Shown here: positions 1-5,666 of the stretch, one piece after another
Layout of the letters: each line of letters begins with the position of its first letter
How positions within the stretch are numbered: the stretch's first letter is position 1
Program-made: the position numbers and the translations under genes
DNA from: a virus
DNA length: 20,210 nt
IMG/VR virus record: IMGVR_UViG_3300043470_000441
Location: 1 to 20,210 of that record
Strand: one strand, 5' to 3'
The notes under the pieces: model-generated
Database searches by the model: none
Told to the model about the DNA's origin: nothing
What the model saw: only the letters and a program-made list of their open reading frames with translations

Positions 1-490
1 CCATATTATCGTAATTATGTTTATCTTCATAGGTTAGTTCTTCGGGCGTGTTTAAAAGAACATAAGTTAAAACCGCTTTTCTGCAACCTGTTAAGTGCAT
101 ATAAACTTGTAATTGATAAAAATAATCTTTATTTGGGATTTCAGTTTCAAAAAGTGGAAAAGTAAAAGCATCCCAACTGCATTTTATATCATAAACAACA
201 TTATCAACAATTAAGTCAGGCGTTCCACAAAAGAAATCATCTTCGAATAACTTTTCATTTTTCAAAGTAAATGGTAAATCTAACCATTCTATTGCTTTGT
301 CAATTGCAGTATCTTCTAACTTCAAACCTTTTGTTAAATACTTGCTTTTTATTTCTTTACGGATTCCGTAAATTTTTTCAATTAACCACTCTTTAACGTA
401 TGTCTTTGTAGTTTCTGAAAGTAGTTCGCTTTTACTACGTGCGTTGGTCATTATCTTACCACTCGCACTTGCTCTAATTTTAAAGTTCAT
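1..490 (-). CDS. PD-(D/E)XK exonuclease (YqaJ/lambda-exo/Cas4-like), 3' end cut by window edge
   Basis: This is probably the 5'-3' exonuclease partner of the annealing protein encoded just upstream; such pairs process double-strand ends for single-strand annealing recombination. Reading leftward from ATG at 490, the start overlaps the annealase stop by 11 nt. The protein opens RASASGKIMT. It then shows the nuclease core: an acidic residue in KLEDTA, the aspartate of GTPDLIV, DIKCS as the D/E-x-K motif (aspartate replacing the more usual glutamate), and YFYQLQVYMHLTG as the following helix. Only about 163 residues are visible, and the reading frame stays open to position 1. The RASxxG start and YxxQLQxYM helix are typical of phage YqaJ-like nucleases. 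The biochemical direction of digestion is inferred from the family. Confidence 0.8.
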   Translation of the reverse strand, partial: MNFKIRASASGKIMTNARSKSELLSETTKTYVKEWLIEKIYGIRKEIKSKYLTKGLKLEDTAIDKAIEWLDLPFTLKNEKLFEDDFFCGTPDLIVDNVVYDIKCSWDAFTFPLFETEIPNKDYFYQLQVYMHLTGCRKAVLTYVLLNTPEELTYEDKHNYDNM

Positions 491-1109
491 TTAGTTTTTG
501 TTTTATAGTTTCTGAAATTTCATATTTGTTTGCAATATCTTCAATAGTGAATTGTTTGCTTTTTAACGCTTGACAAACTTTGTCCCAATTTGGGTGCGTT
601 TCATCTAAAGGAATTAATGTCGTGTCTAAAGAATAGTTAATAATATCCTTTCTATTTAAGTCAGAACCAAACAATTTACCAAAAGAATCACAAGCATCTT
701 TAATCGCTATTGTTTTAGCAACAGGAAAAGCCATACTTAAAGCACCATTATTAATATTTGCTAAATCTGCTGGACTTGTTCCTTTAGCTGTTTGTAATTG
801 ACTTGCTCCTATTCCATCATGGAAAAGCCATTCACCCGTAATAGGGTGCAAATAATGAACTCTAACAGTTACCCAAACGCCATTAAAAGATTGACCTTGT
901 CCTGTAATTTCTATTTTATAAGATTTAAAAATAGTTTTTAAAAGATATTCAATTCTTTCAATAGGTAGGTATTTATACCCACGAATAAAAGGGTGTTCTT
1001 TAACCCACGTTTGGTTAGGCGGTTGATTCATTAAAGTAACAAATATATCATTTTTTTGTACTGATAATTTATCACTATAAATGTCTTGAATTTTCGGAAG
1101 TGCTCCCAT
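480..1109 (-). CDS. Rad52-like single-strand annealing protein
   Basis: This 209-residue protein probably binds single-stranded DNA and anneals complementary strands, working with the exonuclease gene that overlaps its end. The clearest signal is residues 131-148, AKTIAIKDACDSFGKLFG, which match the Rad52/Rad22 pattern of an A-K-E/D-A helix followed by SFG..LG. The N-terminal half has the expected mixed strand content, including a FNGVWVTVRVHYLHP segment. The ATG at 1109 follows a TATATTTG box at 1132-1139, so the recombination pair may have its own promoter. RecT/Erf-type annealases are alternatives, but the DACDSFGKLFG block favours Rad52. No experimental evidence is available from sequence alone. 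Confidence 0.75.
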   Translation of the reverse strand: MGALPKIQDIYSDKLSVQKNDIFVTLMNQPPNQTWVKEHPFIRGYKYLPIERIEYLLKTIFKSYKIEITGQGQSFNGVWVTVRVHYLHPITGEWLFHDGIGASQLQTAKGTSPADLANINNGALSMAFPVAKTIAIKDACDSFGKLFGSDLNRKDIINYSLDTTLIPLDETHPNWDKVCQALKSKQFTIEDIANKYEISETIKQKLNEL

Positions 1110-1131
1110 AATTTTGATTTTTAAAGTTATG

Positions 1132-1139
1132 CAAATATA
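1132..1139 (-). promoter_or_regulatory. Candidate leftward promoter (-7 box TATATTTG) for the recombination genes
   Basis: On the minus strand TATATTTG matches the Bacteroidetes -7 consensus TAnnTTTG and lies 22 nt upstream of the annealase ATG. At the usual 19-nt distance upstream there is only a T-run, not TTG, so the -33 element is weak. It lies in the 45-nt gap between the methyltransferase stop and the annealase start, the widest non-coding gap in this part of the leftward operon. Confidence 0.45.
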
Positions 1140-1154
1140 ACATTATTTTGTTAA

Positions 1155-1781
1155 TTAAAAAAGTTTTTGTTGTGAAATGTGATTTTTTATTCTTTGTATT
1201 GCTTTATCGTAATACTCTTTATCTAATTCACAAGCTGTTAATTCGAATCCGTAATCGTGACAAGCTATTGCTATTGAACCTGAACCTAAATGTGTATCGA
1301 GTATTTTATCGTTTTCTTTTGCGTATTTATTTAAACAATATTCATAAAGCTTAATTGGTTTCTGTGTAGGGTGTTGTTTTTTTCCATCGTAGTCTTCCAT
1401 AGCAGAATATCGTTTAAATATTCTTACATTTTTTTTAATAGAACACCAAGCCATCTCACCTTCTGAAAAACTTAAGTTGGGATTTAATTTATCCCAAATT
1501 ATCCAATTATTATTTAATGGTAAATAAAAATAATTTCCACCCCAAATAATCTGATTTTTTGAAACTCTAAATAATTCATCAAAATATTCTTTATTAGGTA
1601 TTGCAGAATCCCAATCTTTACCTTTTGTAAAATTATGTTTTCCACTTCCCATAGTCATTTTACCTGCATCAATACCATAAGGCGGGTCTACAATAGCCAA
1701 GTCAAAATAATTATCAGGATAACGTGCCATTAATAACATATTATCTTCATTCGTTATTGTTATTTTATCTGTTATTTGCAT
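1155..1781 (-). CDS. DNA methyltransferase, beta group (N6-adenine or N4-cytosine)
   Basis: This enzyme transfers a methyl group from S-adenosylmethionine to adenine N6 or cytosine N4 in DNA. The catalytic motif IV, DPPYGID, is at residues 32-38, and the AdoMet-binding motif I-like segment, DTHLGSGS, is at about 162-169 and followed by ELDKEYYDKA. Motif IV before motif I places it in the beta group (N6_N4_Mtase family). At 208 residues it is short, leaving only a small target-recognition region (about 60-150). No restriction endonuclease is adjacent, so an orphan phage methylase that protects the genome from host restriction is the likely role; this is inferred. Its start overlaps the small gene upstream by 17 nt. 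Confidence 0.88.
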   Translation of the reverse strand: MQITDKITITNEDNMLLMARYPDNYFDLAIVDPPYGIDAGKMTMGSGKHNFTKGKDWDSAIPNKEYFDELFRVSKNQIIWGGNYFYLPLNNNWIIWDKLNPNLSFSEGEMAWCSIKKNVRIFKRYSAMEDYDGKKQHPTQKPIKLYEYCLNKYAKENDKILDTHLGSGSIAIACHDYGFELTACELDKEYYDKAIQRIKNHISQQKLF

Positions 1782-1884
1782 TTAATATTTTTTTATATAG
1801 TTCGTTTACCGATTCTTTATTGCAACCTCTTTTATAGTAGAAATTAATTACTCTTTTAATTCTTTGTAGGTTTGTTTGTTTCAT
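1765..1884 (-). CDS. Small basic hypothetical protein (39 aa)
   Basis: An ATG at 1884 opens a 39-residue frame beginning MKQTNLQRIKRV and ending LNANNR. It is lysine/arginine and asparagine rich, with no motif I recognise. Its start overlaps the stop of the upstream gene as ATGA, and its end overlaps the methyltransferase start. That tight coupling is the main argument that it is real. It fills what would otherwise be a 99-nt gap in a continuous operon. Confidence 0.55.
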   Translation of the reverse strand: MKQTNLQRIKRVINFYYKRGCNKESVNELYKKILNANNR

Positions 1885-2090
1885 AATCTATTTTTAATAT
1901 GTTCTACAATTTTTTTAGCCTCTCCTTCTTTTAACGGAATATTAAATAAGCTATTGTGGTAAGTCTCTAAAATTTCAATAGCGTAATCGTCTGCTATTTG
2001 TTCGCATTGTTTTGCGTATCTTCCAGCCTCTCCATCTGTATTAATACTTACTTTAGGTTTAAACTTTTCTCTTAATGTCATAACGTACAT
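1881..2090 (-). CDS. Small conserved-type hypothetical protein (69 aa), paralogue of the gene at 14978
   Basis: Function is unknown. The protein reads TLREKFKPK near its start, then QCEQIADDYAIEILETYHNS in the middle and a charged helix EAKKIVEHIKN at its end. The LxEKFK, CExIADxxAI and C-terminal helix blocks occur in the same order in the rightward gene at 14978-15196, so the two are probable paralogues in one phage. It is predicted to be a mostly helical, soluble protein. It overlaps the upstream 57-residue frame by 32 nt and the downstream gene by 4 nt. A start at codon 4 (also ATG) is possible. Confidence 0.75.
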   Translation of the reverse strand: MYVMTLREKFKPKVSINTDGEAGRYAKQCEQIADDYAIEILETYHNSLFNIPLKEGEAKKIVEHIKNRL

Positions 2091-2232
2091 GTTTATTTTT
2101 TATGTGATTCATTTCTTTTGTTTTCTCTAAAACTTCTTTAGCTTTTAAAGTAGTTTCTTTTTGAATTTCGTAGGATGTAGGGATTCGCTTTCCTACTAAA
2201 ACTATGCTTTTACGCTTCGATAATTTGGACAC
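2059..2232 (-). CDS. Possible small basic protein with GTG start (57 aa)
   Basis: This frame starts at GTG (2232), inside the end of the upstream HTH gene, and runs to TAA at 2059-2061, overlapping the next gene. The product begins MSKLSKRKSIVLVGKRIPTS and has a lysine-rich helical middle (ETTLKAKEVLEKTKEMN). It fills an otherwise empty 119-nt stretch of a gap-free operon. There is no recognisable domain. Evidence against it is the non-ATG start and the long overlaps (23 and 32 nt). Confidence 0.45.
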   Translation of the reverse strand: MSKLSKRKSIVLVGKRIPTSYEIQKETTLKAKEVLEKTKEMNHIKNKHVRYDIKRKV

Positions 2233-2401
2233 GGATTTTATAATTTAATTTTTTACAAGCTTTCTGCAAGGTTTCAAAAGAACAAACTACTTGATTATTC
2301 AAAATGTGGTTTAAATGTGAATAGCTTATTTCAGTTTCTTTTGCAAATTCTCTTTGGCTCATTCCTTCTTTTAGGAAGATTTCTTTTAGTTTATTATTCA
2401 T
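2210..2401 (-). CDS. Small XRE-family helix-turn-helix protein
   Basis: This 63-residue protein is essentially only a helix-turn-helix domain: SQREFAKETEISYSHLNHIL (residues 15-34) has the XRE pattern of recognition-helix spacing, followed by FETLQKACKKLNYKIRVQI, as in the fourth and fifth helices of Cro/C1-type domains. It likely binds operator DNA as a dimer. It is co-transcribed with the C5 methyltransferase and the MerR-like protein, overlapping the latter by 8 nt, so it could act as a Cro-like or methylase-controlling regulator. Its target cannot be told from the sequence. Confidence 0.8.
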   Translation of the reverse strand: MNNKLKEIFLKEGMSQREFAKETEISYSHLNHILNNQVVCSFETLQKACKKLNYKIRVQIIEA

Positions 2402-2621
2402 AATTCATCTTTGATTCGTAAATGTGGTATGTTTCAGTAATGTAAACAGGTCTATAAAGTGTAACGGTTGTATTTTTTACTAATCTTTGAAGGTCAAATA
2501 TATTATAAAATTTCATTCCATCTTTTTCTATATATTCTAATTTGTGTGCTTTTGCTATTTCTTTTAGCGTTACTCTATCAACTCCTAAATTGTTAGAAAT
2601 TTTTAATAATGTCATTTTCAT
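2394..2621 (-). CDS. Small DNA-binding-like protein (MerR/excisionase-type fold suspected)
   Basis: A 75-residue protein. Residues 4-25 (TLLKISNNLGVDRVTLKEIAKA) can form a helix-turn-helix, and the following segment, EYIEKDGMKFYNIFDLQRLV, has the wing and 'Y-n-i-x-d-l-x-r-L' arrangement seen in MerR and excisionase-like small DNA-binding proteins. The last 20 residues are unusually tyrosine/threonine-rich. It overlaps the methyltransferase end by 4 nt and the next HTH gene start by 8 nt. A role in regulation is inferred; I cannot assign a family with certainty. Confidence 0.6.
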   Translation of the reverse strand: MKMTLLKISNNLGVDRVTLKEIAKAHKLEYIEKDGMKFYNIFDLQRLVKNTTVTLYRPVYITETYHIYESKMNYE

Positions 2622-3478
2622 AATTTTATAAATTTAAAAATATGTTCTATTATTGGTAAAGTCCAACCATCACCTAATAATGATTGAGATTTGTCTACAT
2701 TAAGTATATTGCAATAGTCATCTGGAAATCCTTGTAACCTACACATTTCAACTTTATTAACTGTTCTTAAAAGTCCATTATCTAAATTGATTACAATTAC
2801 TCCAAACTTTTCTCTTGTTTTTAAAAATCTTTGAGCATTGTCTGAAAATTCATCAATGTAACAAAAACTTCTACGTTCTAACAATGTTTTGCTTTTTTCT
2901 CTTTTGGTAAAACCATCAGTAAGTATATCTTGTAGTTTTATTCCTTTATCTTTTGGTGCTGGAATATCTGTTATAATATCAAACATACTTTTTTTTGTTC
3001 TTATATTACTCCAGTAATATCTATCACGTAATTGAGCAGTAAGCAAACTACTATTAATTCTTGTAGGATATAAACCTAATGCTCTACTCATTATTCCAAT
3101 ATCTTTTTTTCTTGCACTACCTACATTTTCTTGAAGAAATAATACTTTAGGATTTAATGATTTTATATGTTCTAATATTTCTATAAAAACCCAAAACAAA
3201 CCACTATTTTCTGCATTAATTCCACCACGTTTTCCAGAAGAACTTAAATCTTGACAAGGTGAACCACTTAAAACCAAATCAATACTTTTCCAATCAATAT
3301 CCCACTCTCTCCATTTTGTAACATCTCCAACTTGAATAGTGTCAGGAAAATGATGTTGAGTTAATTCTATTGCGTATGGTTTAATTTCGCTTGAATAGTA
3401 TTTGTCTACTTTTATACCTACGTTTTCTAATGCTTGGCGACCTGTATTCATTCCATTAAATAATGATAGTACTTTCAT
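2618..3478 (-). CDS. C5-cytosine-specific DNA methyltransferase
   Basis: This enzyme methylates cytosine C5 in DNA using AdoMet. Motifs appear in order: a motif I variant LFNGMNTGRQAL (residues 6-17), motif IV SGSPCQDLSSSG with the catalytic Cys75, motif VI QENVG (116-120), motif VIII QLRDRYYWS (149-157), motif IX-like RLQGFPDDY (247-255) and motif X LGDGWTLPI (268-276). All catalytic elements are intact. Motif I has asparagine and methionine where FxGxGG is usual, and the target-recognition region (about 160-245) is small. At 286 residues it is at the short end of the family. There is no restriction partner nearby; a protective orphan phage methylase is inferred. It starts at a TAATG junction with the upstream gene. 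Confidence 0.92.
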   Translation of the reverse strand: MKVLSLFNGMNTGRQALENVGIKVDKYYSSEIKPYAIELTQHHFPDTIQVGDVTKWREWDIDWKSIDLVLSGSPCQDLSSSGKRGGINAENSGLFWVFIEILEHIKSLNPKVLFLQENVGSARKKDIGIMSRALGLYPTRINSSLLTAQLRDRYYWSNIRTKKSMFDIITDIPAPKDKGIKLQDILTDGFTKREKSKTLLERRSFCYIDEFSDNAQRFLKTREKFGVIVINLDNGLLRTVNKVEMCRLQGFPDDYCNILNVDKSQSLLGDGWTLPIIEHIFKFIKL

Positions 3479-3849
3479 TACTTCAAATTTAATATTTTCA
3501 TTACTTCTTCAGGTCTTTTTGCGTACTCTTTTAAAATTAAATCCATTTCGTAATAGTCAGTTAGTACTCTTTTACTCATAGTTTCAAAAAGATTTTCCAT
3601 ACTTTTAAAAACTTCATCTACTCTTTGCGTATCTACATCATCCATTTTTTCAAACTCTTTACGCTCCGCATTGATTAATATGTTAATACAAGGGCGTAAT
3701 ACTTCTTTTAAACGCCCTTTGTAATATTTACTATGTTTGAGTACTTCGTTGCAGTGTAATGCGTACTGATTCGCTAAAATTGATTTTGCTAATGCTGTAT
3801 TGAATATTATTTCTAAATATTCTTGTTGTGTCATTTCTTTAGTTTCCAT
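3478..3849 (-). CDS. Hypothetical helical protein (123 aa)
   Basis: I do not recognise this protein. It is predicted to be almost entirely helical and soluble, with a charged central stretch (ERKEFEKMDDVDTQRVDEVF) and two cysteines. There is no signal peptide or membrane segment. It sits between the C5 methyltransferase (1-nt TAATG overlap) and an unknown gene (11-nt overlap), so it is expressed with the early operon. An accessory role in DNA metabolism or host takeover would only be a guess from position. Confidence 0.7.
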   Translation of the reverse strand: METKEMTQQEYLEIIFNTALAKSILANQYALHCNEVLKHSKYYKGRLKEVLRPCINILINAERKEFEKMDDVDTQRVDEVFKSMENLFETMSKRVLTDYYEMDLILKEYAKRPEEVMKILNLK

Positions 3850-4282
3850 TTTCTTGTAACCACAATTTAATAACGTTAATACTTTTTTCTAAATCAGTTT
3901 TAAACTCGCCTTTTTTTTCGGCTCTTTCTAATCTTTTAACTATGTCAAAAAGATATGAATTCCATCCTCTCTCGGTTGCTACTTTGTAAAGTGTGCCTTT
4001 ACTATTATCGTAGTGTTTTGGCGTTTCCAACTGTTCGGAATTTCCGATTTGTTCAGGTTTATAAGATGTTATTTCCGCCCATTTTCCGTTAAAATAAATA
4101 CAACCACCTAAAGTGTTTCTTAAGTCTTGGCTATCGTGATGATAAAGTATTTGATCTATTTCATATTCTTCTCTATTATGAACATCTTTAAAAATATTAC
4201 CTTTTATAAACCCTCTTTTTTCAGATTGTTTAATTAAATCTTGTATTTTATTTTGCTTTAATGTTTCGTCTAAATATGTCAT
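3839..4282 (-). CDS. Hypothetical early protein (147 aa)
   Basis: Function unknown. I place the start at ATG 4282, which forms a TAATG junction with the small gene upstream. An earlier in-frame ATG at 4366 would make 175 residues, but its first 27 would overlap that small gene and look like out-of-frame translation (very basic, RKKRIR). The central part, TLGGCIYFNGKWAEI, suggests a short beta hairpin. The C-terminal half (GTLYKVATERGWNSYLFD onward, ending VIKLWLQENGN) is helical. There are no catalytic motifs I can name. Confidence 0.7.
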   Translation of the reverse strand: MTYLDETLKQNKIQDLIKQSEKRGFIKGNIFKDVHNREEYEIDQILYHHDSQDLRNTLGGCIYFNGKWAEITSYKPEQIGNSEQLETPKHYDNSKGTLYKVATERGWNSYLFDIVKRLERAEKKGEFKTDLEKSINVIKLWLQENGN

Positions 4283-4398
4283 TATTCGTATGATTTTATA
4301 AATTGGTCTAATGCGTTTTTTTCGTTTGGTGTTAATTCTTGGAATGACTTTCCATTGATAGTCCATTTTCCGTCTATTACTTCTATTACTAATTTCAT
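4282..4398 (-). CDS. Small hypothetical protein (38 aa)
   Basis: A 38-residue frame from ATG 4398 to TAA 4282-4284. It reads MKLVIEVIDGKWTINGKSFQ and ends EKNALDQFIKSYE, a two-strand-plus-helix pattern (GKWxINGKxFxELTxxEKxAL) that I associate with tiny proteins of other Bacteroidetes phages. It lies 1 nt after the stop of the upstream gene and shares its terminal A with the downstream ATG. Both junctions argue for a real, translationally coupled gene. Role unknown. Confidence 0.65.
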   Translation of the reverse strand: MKLVIEVIDGKWTINGKSFQELTPNEKNALDQFIKSYE

Positions 4399-4399
4399 C

Positions 4400-4675
4400 T
4401 TATTTATCTTTTAATTGGTTAATCCATTCTTCAAAATCTTTATAAAGCGGTGGCTTATTTTCTTCAAATATATTAGCCTTTCTTGAATCCTCAAAAGCTT
4501 GTTTTAAATCTTCTTTACTATACTTATTCTTGTCTTGTTCTTGTTGCATATTCAAAACTATTCTTTCAATTTCCTGCATTTCGCTTTGTAACGCAGTAAC
4601 ACCTAAATCATATAGATAATTAAATAATTCTTGTTGATACATTCCAGCTTCTTCAAGTGTTTCTTTATTTTTCAT
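4400..4675 (-). CDS. Hypothetical early protein (91 aa)
   Basis: An acidic, glutamine/glutamate-rich, helical protein. The C-terminal section, YSKEDLKQAFEDSRK followed by FEEWINQLK, resembles a YSxEDLxxAF...F.EW pattern found in many small Bacteroidetes phage proteins whose function is unknown. There is no membrane segment or metal-binding motif. It overlaps the upstream 50-residue gene as ATGA and ends 1 nt before the downstream small gene, in keeping with one operon. Confidence 0.68.
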   Translation of the reverse strand: MKNKETLEEAGMYQQELFNYLYDLGVTALQSEMQEIERIVLNMQQEQDKNKYSKEDLKQAFEDSRKANIFEENKPPLYKDFEEWINQLKDK

Positions 4676-4824
4676 AATTCTTTTATTTCTCTAATTTTTA
4701 CAAATGGATTGTTACTTCTAAAATGGTTATACGCTGCATCAAAATTCAATGCTTCAATTATCTTTTCGCAGTCGACACAATCGTCATTTTTAAACCGCCA
4801 ATAATATACTATGTACTTATTCAT
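4672..4824 (-). CDS. Small hypothetical protein (50 aa)
   Basis: A 50-residue frame beginning MNKYIVYYWRFKNDDC and ending KIREIKEL. It shows a strand-helix-strand pattern (YIVYYW, then IIEALNFDAAYNHFR, then FVKIREIKEL) and one CVDC pair, which might bind metal but has no second pair. It starts 8 nt inside the previous gene and its stop overlaps the next ATG by 4 nt. It fills a 141-nt gap in the operon. Confidence 0.6.
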   Translation of the reverse strand: MNKYIVYYWRFKNDDCVDCEKIIEALNFDAAYNHFRSNNPFVKIREIKEL

Positions 4825-5029
4825 TATCAAATAATTTATCCACGTTTTCGATTAATGTTTTTTCGCCTGTTGTATTTTGCATTAAAAATATAATGCTCTC
4901 AAATCGTAAGTTAGTCCATGCAACCTCACTTTTTAACTCGTATTGCAATTTCGTTGCTAAATACTTGTAAGGACTTGATTTGATTTTTTCTCTGTTTTCC
5001 TTGCTTAATTTTTTCCAAAGTGTTTTCAT
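4817..5029 (-). CDS. Small hypothetical protein (70 aa)
   Basis: A lysine-rich N-terminal half (MKTLWKKLSKENREKIK) is followed by an amphipathic helix and an acidic end (VDKLFDNE). There is no known motif. It is the second gene from the early promoter: the preceding small membrane protein gene ends 1 nt before this ATG. Early position and small size fit a host-takeover or regulatory accessory protein, but nothing in the sequence specifies which. Confidence 0.65.
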   Translation of the reverse strand: MKTLWKKLSKENREKIKSSPYKYLATKLQYELKSEVAWTNLRFESIIFLMQNTTGEKTLIENVDKLFDNE

Positions 5030-5030
5030 T

Positions 5031-5144
5031 TTATTGTTTTTTAAAGATTAATATTCCACATATAAGCAATGCACCTGACATTACTAAAAAATTATCGGTA
5101 CTCATTCCGATAGTTGCAACTGATAAAAAGATAATTGTTTTCAT
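5031..5144 (-). CDS. Tiny membrane protein (37 aa), first gene of the early operon
   Basis: An ATG at 5144 opens a 37-residue frame with two hydrophobic stretches (TIIFLSVATIGM and NFLVMSGALLICGILIF) and a KKQ end. It could be one long or two short membrane segments. It sits 21 nt downstream of a strong promoter match (5165-5194), so it would be the most highly expressed early gene. Function unknown; a membrane-active early protein such as a superinfection-exclusion factor is only a possibility. Confidence 0.6.
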   Translation of the reverse strand: MKTIIFLSVATIGMSTDNFLVMSGALLICGILIFKKQ

Positions 5145-5164
5145 AATTTGTTATTTTGATAGAG

Positions 5165-5194
5165 CAAATATAATATCTTTTTTTAGATAAACAA
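5165..5194 (-). promoter_or_regulatory. Leftward early promoter (TTG-N19-TATATTTG)
   Basis: On the minus strand TTG (5192-5194) is followed by exactly 19 bases and TATATTTG (5165-5172). This is a full match to the Bacteroidetes -33/-7 consensus, whose -7 box is TAnnTTTG. The predicted start of transcription is near 5158, giving a short leader before ATG 5144. It would drive the whole leftward early operon. Its -33 element lies within a quasi-palindrome (5190-5206), a likely operator. Confidence 0.75.
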
Positions 5195-5206
5195 CATAAT
5201 GATGTT
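5190..5206. promoter_or_regulatory. Quasi-palindromic operator candidate 1
   Basis: The 17-bp AACAACATAATGATGTT is symmetrical at all positions except the centre and one pair (AACA.CAT.ATG.TGTT). It covers the -33 element of the leftward promoter, where a bound repressor would block transcription. Confidence 0.4.
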
Positions 5207-5224
5207 AATTTATATTCATTATAA

Positions 5225-5242
5225 ATAACGTTGCTATGTTAT
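5225..5242. promoter_or_regulatory. Quasi-palindromic operator candidate 2
   Basis: ATAACGTTGCTATGTTAT is an imperfect 18-bp palindrome (ATAAC ... GTTAT with matching central GC). It covers the -33 position of the rightward promoter. It shares AACA/TGTT-type half-sites with the candidate at 5190-5206, about 35 bp away. Confidence 0.35.
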
Positions 5243-5268
5243 TTGTATTATAATAGTTTGTATATTTG
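5239..5268 (+). promoter_or_regulatory. Rightward promoter candidate for the HTH gene
   Basis: TATATTTG at 5261-5268 is a perfect -7 box. At 19 bases upstream the -33 element is TTA (5239-5241) rather than TTG. A start near 5274 would give a leader of about 55 nt before ATG 5330, containing a direct repeat. Confidence 0.5.
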
Positions 5269-5282
5269 TGGAAATTTAAAGC

Positions 5283-5328
5283 TATAGCCTTAAAATAAAA
5301 AATTAATTTAAACGTATAACCTTAAAAT
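5283..5328 (+). repeat. Pair of 14-bp direct repeats in the HTH gene leader
   Basis: TATAGCCTTAAAAT (5283-5296) and TATAACCTTAAAAT (5315-5328) are 13/14 identical and 32 bp apart. The second ends one base before the HTH gene's ATG (5330). Such a pair could bind a dimeric regulator or influence translation; the function is inferred. Confidence 0.5.
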
Positions 5329-5329
5329 T

Positions 5330-5542
5330 ATGATACACAAACTACAACAACTAATAGACCGAAAATCATTTGTCGATAATATGGCAAGGAAGTTGCACGT
5401 TAAACCTTCAACAATAGAGTATTATTTTAGAACTGAAATACCTATTAAAAATAAAGTAATAATTGAAGCGTGTTTAGATTTACAATTAAAGTTAGACAAA
5501 GAGTTTAAACAAATAGAGGTTAAGGCTTGGGAGTTGGTTTAA
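5330..5542 (+). CDS. Small helix-turn-helix regulator (70 aa), divergent from the early operon
   Basis: This protein probably binds DNA and controls the divergent promoters beside it. Residues 14-33 (FVDNMARKLHVKPSTIEYYF) form a helix-turn-helix, and the rest (KNKVIIEACLDLQLKLDKEFKQI) a helical tail suited to dimerisation. At 70 residues it is Cro-sized, with no peptidase or effector domain. It reads away from the leftward operon across a 185-bp region containing both promoters and two quasi-palindromes, the layout of a phage control switch. Its stop codon TAA (5540-5542) is part of the TAAC that opens the first palindromic element. A repressor role versus an activator role cannot be decided. 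Confidence 0.7.
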   Translation: MIHKLQQLIDRKSFVDNMARKLHVKPSTIEYYFRTEIPIKNKVIIEACLDLQLKLDKEFKQIEVKAWELV

Positions 5543-5666
5543 CGTTCCCGTGCTTGGTGCAGTGCGGGCTAAAAATGCACCAATTTTCAATTAATAACTA
5601 AACTAAACAAATATGACTGAAATTAAAATTAAAGACCAATCCCCGCATTGCTCCAAACACGTGTTA
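5540..5666 (+). repeat. Palindromic element R1 (127 bp), TAAC...GTTA
   Basis: The left arm 5549-5568 (CGTGCTTGGTGCAGTGCGGG) pairs with the right arm CCCGCATTGCTCCAAACACG (5642-5661) at 17 of 20 positions plus one wobble, across a ~73-nt AT-rich loop. The ends are TAAC (5540-5543) and GTTA (5663-5666). The block AGTGCGGGCTAAAAATGCAC (5561-5580) recurs with one change in R2, and the right arm begins with the same CCCCGCATT. The ATG of the YopX gene (5613) lies in the loop. It is far more GC-rich than the surroundings. It is an attC-like or REP-like mobile element candidate. Confidence 0.75.

Noticed and set aside
1148-1354. Rightward 68-residue frame opposite the adenine/N4-cytosine methyltransferase
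   Set aside because: Antisense to the methyltransferase motif I region; low-complexity Leu/Asn/Arg product.
4283-4366. Longer start (ATG 4366) for the 147-residue early protein
   Set aside because: It would overlap the 38-residue gene by its first 27 codons, and these give an unnatural, very basic sequence; the TAATG junction at 4282 is a better start.
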